DNA of 8,998 nt from Bacteroidota bacterium (GTDB lineage Bacteria > Bacteroidota > Bacteroidia > Sphingobacteriales > Sphingobacteriaceae): positions 1-8,998 of the forward strand of contig JABDBT010000096.1 of NCBI GenBank assembly GCA_013288465.1, in the 5' to 3' direction. The position numbers and the translations under genes are program-made. Positions 1-4,408 of this stretch are shown here, in pieces. The number at the start of each line of letters is the position of its first letter. Position 1 is the stretch's first letter. The notes under the pieces were generated by a model. That model was not told where the DNA came from and made no database searches. It saw only the letters and a list, made by a program, of their open reading frames with translations.

Positions 1-2
1 TT

Positions 3-608
3 ATGAAAACGAACTTTTTTGAACAAGTAGCGGGTTTAGGCATCACAGGCACTCTGCAAATCAATATCCAAGCTAACGAAAGCGGTATATTAACCGTTTC
101 CGTTTTGCTTGCTAATGCAAACCCAACAATTACCGCAGGAAAAAATATACCACCTATGCTGTTAAAAGGCAGTCCGCAAGAACTGGACGAAGCATTTTTC
201 GGGCAGGTTGGTGAACCTGTTAAACGAGCAGTCAAGTTGTTTATCGATCTCGAAGCCTATCAGGCTGAACTGGATAAGGCAGAAAAATCAACCAAAAAAG
301 ATAAAAACAATAACAAGGATAAAACTGCCAAAACCAATACGGACGAGGAAACCGATGATGAAGACGGGGATAATAATTTGTTTGCCCCTAAACCTGATGA
401 TAAAGAAACCAAAGCGGAAAAGAAACGCATCTATGATGAGGCAATGCTAAAAGTGGCTCAACTGAATACGGATATGAAGTATAAAGAAGCCCTTGCCCAA
501 CTGCCCGATGCGGAAGAATACCCCGATAAGGCAGAAGAAATCAACACCAAACGGGAGCAGTTGGAGAAACGTCAGCAACTCTATGCCAGTTTACAAACCG
601 AAGTTTAA
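3..608 (+). CDS. PRTRC system protein E
   Basis: The 201-residue product matches the pattern I know for PRTRC protein E. A short N-terminal hydrophobic stretch (FFEQVAGLG) is followed by a beta-rich segment containing LTVSVLL, then PPMLLKGSPQELDEAF around residues 50-65, which corresponds to the family's 'PL.L.GTPEELD..F' block. Residues about 89-142 form a charged Lys/Asp/Glu/Asn linker, probably disordered, and the C-terminal 60 residues look helical (KREQLEKRQQ). The molecular role of the family is unknown. The ATG at base 3 gives a family-like N-terminus, but sequence upstream is missing, so an earlier start cannot be excluded. It is the first visible gene of the operon, and protein C follows after 17 bases. 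Family assignment is from recalled motif similarity; function is not inferred. Confidence 0.82.
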   Translation: MKTNFFEQVAGLGITGTLQINIQANESGILTVSVLLANANPTITAGKNIPPMLLKGSPQELDEAFFGQVGEPVKRAVKLFIDLEAYQAELDKAEKSTKKDKNNNKDKTAKTNTDEETDDEDGDNNLFAPKPDDKETKAEKKRIYDEAMLKVAQLNTDMKYKEALAQLPDAEEYPDKAEEINTKREQLEKRQQLYASLQTEV

Positions 609-625
609 CCTTAATTACCCATAAA

Positions 626-841
626 ATGATAGTCAACGAATTAACAAGGGTATTCCTGCACAAGGAAAACGGGCAGGAAATCCGTTTGGCAGACCCCGGC
701 GCAGAATTTACCGCAAGCGATGTGCAAAATTTCTATTCGGCTAATTACCCGATACTGACCAATGCGAAAATCACCGGCCCTGAAATCAGGGACGACGAGG
801 TACAGTACCGCTTTGAAAGCACCATGGGGCATAAAGGATAG
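626..841 (+). CDS. PRTRC system protein C, ubiquitin-like small protein
   Basis: This 71-residue protein fits PRTRC protein C in length and pattern: LTRVF near the start, LADPGAEFTASDVQNFY with a 'YP.LT.A.I.GPEI' block, and the C-terminal tail ESTMGHKG. From my knowledge of comparative work on prokaryotic ubiquitin relatives, this family is treated as a small beta-grasp (Ubl-like) protein encoded next to E1-like and E2-like genes. The chain ends in a free glycine (residue 71), so no processing would be needed before adenylation by the ThiF protein at 2716-3537. That step is inference. The gene lies 17 bases after protein E and 3 bases before the small ORF at 845, so it is co-transcribed. No clear Shine-Dalgarno is seen, as is usual in Bacteroidota. 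I am confident of the family; the Ubl role is a prediction. Confidence 0.85.
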   Translation: MIVNELTRVFLHKENGQEIRLADPGAEFTASDVQNFYSANYPILTNAKITGPEIRDDEVQYRFESTMGHKG

Positions 842-844
842 CGC

Positions 845-1021
845 ATGAAAAAGCAACAAAAAGACAGGACAATCAAAATCAGAAAGGAAAGCGAGGAATG
901 GAAACTACAACAGCAATTCGGCACGTTAACAGACCGATTAAACCGTCTGCCCGATGCCAGCGAGGTACAGCGCAACCCGCTAAGAAGCGCGCCTGCGGGA
1001 TTAACCGAAATGGTTTTTTAA
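845..1021 (+). CDS. Small conserved-looking ORF between PRTRC C and F (58 aa)
   Basis: An ATG three bases after the protein C stop opens a 58-codon frame ending in TAA. The product begins MKKQQKDRTIKIRKESEEW, a basic, charged and probably helical stretch. It continues with FGTLTDRLNRLPDASEVQR and ends GLTEMVF. Its amino-acid texture is that of a real soluble protein, unlike the Arg/Pro/Cys-rich N-terminus read from the same DNA in the protein F frame. It overlaps the annotated-style start of F (898) by 124 bases in another frame. The stop falls in a six-T run (1014-1019). One extra T there would join this frame in phase to the conserved body of F. It may therefore be a separate operon gene or the true N-terminus of F. 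I do not recognise a domain, and no function is claimed. Confidence 0.5.
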   Translation: MKKQQKDRTIKIRKESEEWKLQQQFGTLTDRLNRLPDASEVQRNPLRSAPAGLTEMVF

Positions 1022-2007
1022 CACACCAATTTAAACCATTTTGGGCTTATAATGATAATAAAGACAGGGCAGAAAGGGAGTTTTTATACTCCCTCTCTAA
1101 TCTCTGTAAACAGTATAATTTACAGATACCCGAATGTATTAACGGCACTTTTCCGCAGAATATTTACTGTACGTTTCAGGTGGTAAAGGAACTGTTAAAA
1201 AAAAAGGATGAAAAACTGAACTGTATCATTGCAAAAGATGAAAAGCATATCGCTACGCTGGCTACAGTCGAACAATATGATACCAATATGACCTTGTATT
1301 ATATCCCTGTAAGGCCGTTATGGTATTGGGTGCAAAGCAGTCAGGGACAGCGCATCGCTGAACTACTGTTAGGGGTTTTTGCCTACCTGCACCAAGTTGT
1401 TGCTATTCCTTTTTTTGCTGAACCCAATAGTTATTTAGCCTCGCAGTACGAATATATAGAGCAAATGGTGGACGAGGAGGAGGATGATGAGCCATGCCAT
1501 AAGGAACAACTACTGGATGAACTGTACACCCTGCAAAACGCAGGGCTGAAACTATACACCCAAATCAGTAACCCGCATTGGTTGGAACAGTTTGAAAATA
1601 CCGTCCTGAATTTTCACCATGCCGAAAGTTGGGAACTGGATTGGGAACTGGTGGCTATCGATTTTTTACAGCTTTACCGCCGGTACCCAAACCGCTCCAT
1701 ATTTGATAAAATCCACGCAGGGTTATTGTACCCTGCCGACGAAGACCGTATTTCCGCTGACCAGTACATCAGTTTTTACTGGAGTGGGGATGATTGTTTA
1801 TCGGATTCTCTTTTTGATATGATAAACTGCCATTTTCAGGAAACGGGCTATATTGATGAGCCTGCGCAGGTGCAATTATTTGACAGCTTGCCCGAAACCC
1901 CGACCCCTGATTTCGATTTTGAAAACCGCTTGTTTGACCTGATAAACAAACTAAGTAAATTACTAAGTGATTTCGATTATGAAGAACGTGAACCAGCAAT
2001 TCAATGA
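898..2007 (+). CDS. PRTRC system protein F
   Basis: The frame encodes up to 369 residues. Position between C and B and overall character (soluble, aromatic-rich, mixed helical) fit PRTRC protein F, a family of unknown role. From about residue 40 the protein looks genuine (FLTHQFKPFWAYNDNKDRAE, then a helix rich in Leu/Tyr). It includes YYIPVRPLWYWV near residues 134-145 and an acidic run DEEEDDE at about 192-198. The first 39 residues, read across the 845-1021 ORF, look like a frame shadow. The ATG at 898 is nevertheless the only ATG, GTG or TTG in frame before the conserved part, and it has an AAAGGA-like stretch about 9 bases upstream. A run of nine A (1197-1205) encodes Leu-Lys-Lys-Lys. 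The 3' end overlaps protein B by 29 bases. Family call is moderate; the start is doubtful. Confidence 0.72.
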   Translation: METTTAIRHVNRPIKPSARCQRGTAQPAKKRACGINRNGFLTHQFKPFWAYNDNKDRAEREFLYSLSNLCKQYNLQIPECINGTFPQNIYCTFQVVKELLKKKDEKLNCIIAKDEKHIATLATVEQYDTNMTLYYIPVRPLWYWVQSSQGQRIAELLLGVFAYLHQVVAIPFFAEPNSYLASQYEYIEQMVDEEEDDEPCHKEQLLDELYTLQNAGLKLYTQISNPHWLEQFENTVLNFHHAESWELDWELVAIDFLQLYRRYPNRSIFDKIHAGLLYPADEDRISADQYISFYWSGDDCLSDSLFDMINCHFQETGYIDEPAQVQLFDSLPETPTPDFDFENRLFDLINKLSKLLSDFDYEEREPAIQ

Positions 2008-2719
2008 ACAATATATGCCTGTTAAAGCCTTGCTGATTTATAAATCAGTAACAAGTGAAGCGGAAAACTATCATAGCCACCCAACGGAAATTTACGTGGA
2101 AAGTTATGATATTGGTAAGCAGGGCAACCCTATTAATGCGCATCCGTTATCGGTCAAAGAAATGACTGTATTAAGCGAACTCCTGCAATCCACGCAGGCG
2201 CTGAAAAATAATTACCTGCAATGCGAAGGGCTATTACCACCGAAATTAATTTATGTTAATACCCAAAATAACGGCTATGCACTTTGGCATACCCTGTCAC
2301 AGGAAGTAGATTTATTTTTTACTGATAGTTTGGGCATACCATCAGGCAGGACGAAAATTCCCGCTATGCTATGGAAAGCTACCAAAGATAGCGTACAAGT
2401 ATTTGCCCTGAAAGGTAAAGCAAAACCAACAGCCGATACGGCATTATATAATGCCCCTTTTTTTAATTTATACCAAGACGGCAGGGTATGTATGGGCACG
2501 GTTAATATTAGCATTGACAGGCAAACCTGCTTAGAGGATTTTATGGCGCAATGGGAAACCTATTTTTTTAACAGTTATTTTACGCATACGCTCGGCGAAC
2601 ATCGCCATTGTAAAGGAAACCTTATACAGTTATGGCAGGGACAGGTTGGCACGGGGCAGGATTTCCCGCAGGACGAACTCATTAAAAATGGTAAAACACT
2701 CAAAGACTTAATCAGATGA
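1979..2719 (+). CDS. PRTRC system protein B, E2-like fold
   Basis: This is a 246-residue protein from the ATG at 1979. A GTG at 1967 would add four residues, and an ATG at 2015, just after the F stop, would begin MPVKALLIYKS. Family features are ALLIYKS near the N-terminus, LPPKLIYVN, the 'R.KIPAMLWKA' segment and, most telling, N-LYQ-DGRVC-MG, with Asn163, Asp167 and Cys171 (numbering from 1979). That string resembles the active-site stretch of E2 ubiquitin-conjugating enzymes (PN...DG.ICL). PRTRC B proteins have been grouped with prokaryotic E2-like families, so a thioester-carrier role for Cys171 is a reasoned inference. The gene overlaps F by 29 bases and its stop overlaps the ThiF start as ATGA, implying translational coupling to the E1-like partner. 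Confidence 0.82.
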   Translation: MKNVNQQFNEQYMPVKALLIYKSVTSEAENYHSHPTEIYVESYDIGKQGNPINAHPLSVKEMTVLSELLQSTQALKNNYLQCEGLLPPKLIYVNTQNNGYALWHTLSQEVDLFFTDSLGIPSGRTKIPAMLWKATKDSVQVFALKGKAKPTADTALYNAPFFNLYQDGRVCMGTVNISIDRQTCLEDFMAQWETYFFNSYFTHTLGEHRHCKGNLIQLWQGQVGTGQDFPQDELIKNGKTLKDLIR

Positions 2720-3537
2720 AAAAGATAAAAGTAACCGAAAAGAGAACCGCCGTCCACATTGTGAACAAAGAACTATTACAGCCCTACAATCCCGTAACGG
2801 TAAACGTCATTGGTGCAGGCGGTACAGGCGGACAAGTATTGACCGCATTAGCAAGGATGAACCAGGCGTTGATTACGTTGAACCACCCAGGCTTAATGGT
2901 GCGGATATTTGATGATGATACCGTAAGCAGGGCGAATTTAGCGAGGCAGTTATTTACCACCGCCGAATTGGGACTACCTAAAGCCGTTGCGCTCATAAAC
3001 CGTATCAACCGTTTTTTTGGCACCGACTGGAAAACCGTACCCGAAAAATATGATAAACAATATAGCGATAACAATTCAAATGCGTGGGCCACCATTACCG
3101 TTGGTTGCGTCGATACCGTTAAAGCAAGGGTAGATATTACCGATATACTTAAAGACAAACACAAACGTACTGTAAACCAACGAAGTCAGCCTTTGTATTA
3201 CATGGACTTTGGCAACAGCAGGGAAACAGGGCAAGTCATATTATCTACCGTTGGAAAAATCAAGCAACCTGATTCCAAACAATACCGCACCGTAGAACAG
3301 TTACCAATGGTTACGGATGAATTTGGCGAACTCTTACAGCTTGCGGAAACCACGGACAATACACCAAGCTGTTCACTTGCGGAAGCCTTAACCAAGCAGG
3401 ATTTGTTTATCAACTCCGCATTAGCCAATATTGGCGCATCCCTGTTATGGCAACTGTTCCGCGAGGGGATGCTGTTTAACCGTGGCTTTTTTCTCAACCT
3501 CAAAGATTTCAGGACACAGCCCCTCAAAGTGGCTTAA
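2716..3537 (+). CDS. PRTRC system ThiF family protein (E1-like adenylyltransferase)
   Basis: This 273-residue member of the ThiF/MoeB/E1 superfamily would adenylate the C-terminal glycine of a ubiquitin-like partner. Visible motifs are the nucleotide loop VIGAGGTGG (GAGGTGG at 33-39) and the acidic strand end FDDDTVSRANLARQLF, with Asp66-68, Asn74 and catalytic-type Arg77. VGCVDTVKAR follows at 129-138, the usual 'C.D....R' crossover region. PSCSLAEALTKQD has Cys219 as the best candidate for a thioester cysteine, with Cys131 as an alternative. The C-terminus (residues 228-273) is mostly hydrophobic helix, as in PRTRC ThiF proteins. No zinc-binding Cys pairs are seen. The start is fixed by the ATGA overlap with protein B. 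It is the most recognisable gene of the cassette. The natural substrate is taken to be protein C, by context only. Confidence 0.92.
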   Translation: MKKIKVTEKRTAVHIVNKELLQPYNPVTVNVIGAGGTGGQVLTALARMNQALITLNHPGLMVRIFDDDTVSRANLARQLFTTAELGLPKAVALINRINRFFGTDWKTVPEKYDKQYSDNNSNAWATITVGCVDTVKARVDITDILKDKHKRTVNQRSQPLYYMDFGNSRETGQVILSTVGKIKQPDSKQYRTVEQLPMVTDEFGELLQLAETTDNTPSCSLAEALTKQDLFINSALANIGASLLWQLFREGMLFNRGFFLNLKDFRTQPLKVA

Positions 3538-3541
3538 ACCT

Positions 3542-3739
3542 ATGGCTATGAAAATCATAGACTTAAACGGGCATGAAATTGCGATAACCAATTTGCAACT
3601 GGCAATCATGCAGGCGGATGATTTCCGCCATTACAGGGCCAGCGAACCAACTGAAATGCACCTTAAACTGCAAGCCTATTGGGAAGATTTTTATCAAAAA
3701 CTGCTCAAACTACATCTGGAGATAAACGAACAACAATAA
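3542..3739 (+). CDS. Small protein downstream of PRTRC ThiF (65 aa)
   Basis: The frame starts four bases after the ThiF stop with ATG GCT ATG, so either 3542 or 3548 could be used. It encodes 63-65 residues: MAMKIIDLNGHEIAITNLQL, then a helix-rich remainder (IMQADDFRHY, LKLQAYWEDFYQKLLKLHLE) ending NEQQ. The 'IIDLNGHEI.ITNL..AI.QA..FR.Y' pattern and position resemble a small uncharacterised protein I have seen after ThiF in Bacteroidota PRTRC cassettes, but I cannot name a family. It is co-directional with the operon and closely spaced, so it probably belongs to the same transcript and may be its last gene. No signal peptide or membrane segment is visible. The longer in-frame extension upstream, to 3431 inside ThiF, is rejected as overlap. 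Confidence 0.7.
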   Translation: MAMKIIDLNGHEIAITNLQLAIMQADDFRHYRASEPTEMHLKLQAYWEDFYQKLLKLHLEINEQQ

Positions 3740-3763
3740 TTGCAATAAAAAAATACCGTTACC

Positions 3764-3853
3764 ATGAAACACCAACTTATTACCAATAGCTACCTGCTAC
3801 TTTTTGCCTTTTTGTCAACTACCTGCTCACGACAAGCATCGCTAAGCGCATAG
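3764..3853 (+). pseudogene. Truncated lipoprotein-like ORF
   Basis: An ATG 24 bases after the preceding stop opens a 29-codon frame, MKHQLITNSYLLLFAFLSTT followed by CSRQASLSA and a TAG. It has a short charged start, a hydrophobic core (YLLLFAFL) and a cysteine in a weak lipobox-like context (STT-C). It therefore looks like the signal peptide of a lipoprotein whose mature part is gone. Small lipoproteins near this position are common in Bacteroidota mobile elements. It could be an intact micro-peptide, but truncation is more likely because the following 200 bases contain only scraps of open frame in shifting phases. Confidence 0.4.
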
Positions 3854-4001
3854 ACCCGAAGTTGCGCACCTGCTTTGTATGATCGCTATGGTGGGCATTC
3901 TTGGGGAGGTAATTGGCACCATTTTTTCATTGGTCTAAAAATACAGGGCAAATAACCCGGCATCGCCAACTGGCAGGGTAATGGCCAAAAACACCCCCGG
4001 A
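3854..4001 (+). other. Probable decayed coding remnant, no intact gene
   Basis: No intact frame is present on either strand. In one plus frame the DNA reads TTSIAKRIDPKLRTCFV up to a TGA at 3880. In the next phase it continues MIAMVGILGEVIGTIFSLV up to a stop near 3938. The second piece is a plausible membrane helix, so the two may be halves of one decayed small membrane protein separated by a frameshift. This is suggestive only. The parent family is not recognised. Confidence 0.25.
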
Positions 4002-4040
4002 CTACTTTTTCTTTCCCTCATTCGCCGGAAGAAAAAGTAG
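4002..4040. repeat. 12-bp perfect inverted repeat (hairpin)
   Basis: CTACTTTTTCTT at 4002-4013 is exactly complementary to AAGAAAAAGTAG at 4029-4040, with a 15-base loop. No U-tract follows on either strand, so it is not a canonical intrinsic terminator. It could still fold in the transcript leaving the PRTRC operon. Similar CTACTTTTTCTT/AAGAAAAAGTAG hairpins recur between genes in Bacteroidota genomes as I remember them, so this may be a dispersed repeat unit. Confidence 0.7.
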
Positions 4041-4148
4041 CAAAAAGAAATCGGCTGTAAAATCAGAGATCATTTATAGGGACATTAAATTATAGAATTT
4101 TTCACCAACAGTCCGATCATTTGATAAATCTTAAAAGACCTATTTTCT

Positions 4149-4180
4149 TTTGTAATTATTAAGATAATCCCTTATCTTTA
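4149..4180 (+). promoter_or_regulatory. Candidate Bacteroidota-type promoter
   Basis: TTTG at 4149-4152 is followed after 20 bases by TATCTTTA at 4173-4180. The Bacteroidota consensus is TTTG, 19-21 bases, then TAnnTTTG, so this matches all but the last base. A 7-bp inverted repeat (AAGATAA 4161-4167, TTATCTT 4172-4178) overlaps the downstream box. A second exact TAnnTTTG box (TAAATTTG, 4259-4266) lies downstream with only a TTTC 18 bases before it. No gene follows on the plus strand before the terminator at 4322, so the target of this promoter is unclear. Confidence 0.3.
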
Positions 4181-4306
4181 TTTATTACAATCGTTCATTA
4201 AAAACACAATCAAGGTCAATTAAACTACGAGGGTACTTTCAAGGGTACCGATTTGAGTTAAATTTGCAAACAACACATTTACAGGCCGGTATAAAACACA
4301 TAGTGC

Positions 4307-4320
4307 TCCCAGCGGGATCA
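4307..4320 (+). other. tRNA 3'-end fragment, probable attachment site of the integrated element
   Basis: TCCCAGCGGGATCA can be read as the end of a tRNA: T-stem 3' strand CCCAG (4308-4312), acceptor 3' strand CGGGATC (4313-4319) and discriminator A (4320). The TTCGAAT T-loop and the rest of a tRNA are absent upstream, so only the last 14 or so bases are here. A strong terminator begins two bases later, as expected downstream of a tRNA gene. Elements with tyrosine recombinases often insert into tRNA 3' ends, leaving such a fragment at the end distal to the restored tRNA. The resemblance is closest to Bacteroidota tRNA-Lys as I remember it. No integrase or second att copy is visible, so this rests on the structure of a short motif. 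Confidence 0.45.
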
Positions 4321-4321
4321 C

Positions 4322-4350
4322 AAAGCCACTCCAAAAGAGTGGCTTTTGTT
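4322..4350 (+). terminator. Rho-independent terminator
   Basis: AAAGCCACTC (4322-4331) and GAGTGGCTTT (4337-4346) form a perfect 10-bp stem with a CAAAA loop. The right arm runs into TTTTGTT and then ATTTT. It follows the tRNA-like fragment directly and would end plus-strand transcription. Because the sequence is nearly symmetrical with an A-run on the left, it may also work on the minus strand for the helicase gene that ends at 4409. Confidence 0.85.
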
Positions 4351-4408
4351 ATTTTAAGCTAAGATTAAAATGGATTGGTAGAATGCTTTCAAACAATTCG
4401 TTGTGGGG

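Noticed and set aside
2784..3164. 126-codon minus-strand open frame inside ThiF
   Set aside because: It is antisense to a gene with clear E1 motifs. The protein is Ser/Val/Ala-rich without domain character, so it is a shadow.
3198..3527. 109-codon minus-strand open frame inside ThiF
   Set aside because: Same reasoning: no recognisable motif, and it lies fully opposite a confident gene.
3431..3541. Upstream extension of the small gene at 3542 into ThiF
   Set aside because: It overlaps the conserved C-terminus of ThiF by more than 100 bases, and its product there is Cys/Ser-rich shadow sequence. The MAMK start fits better.
4002..4040. Intrinsic terminator for the PRTRC operon
   Set aside because: The stem is perfect, but no T-run follows on either strand and the loop is long, so it is reported only as a hairpin.
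4301..4347. Complete tRNA gene
   Set aside because: Only the last 14 or so bases fit. There is no T-loop, anticodon arm or D-arm in the preceding 70 bases.
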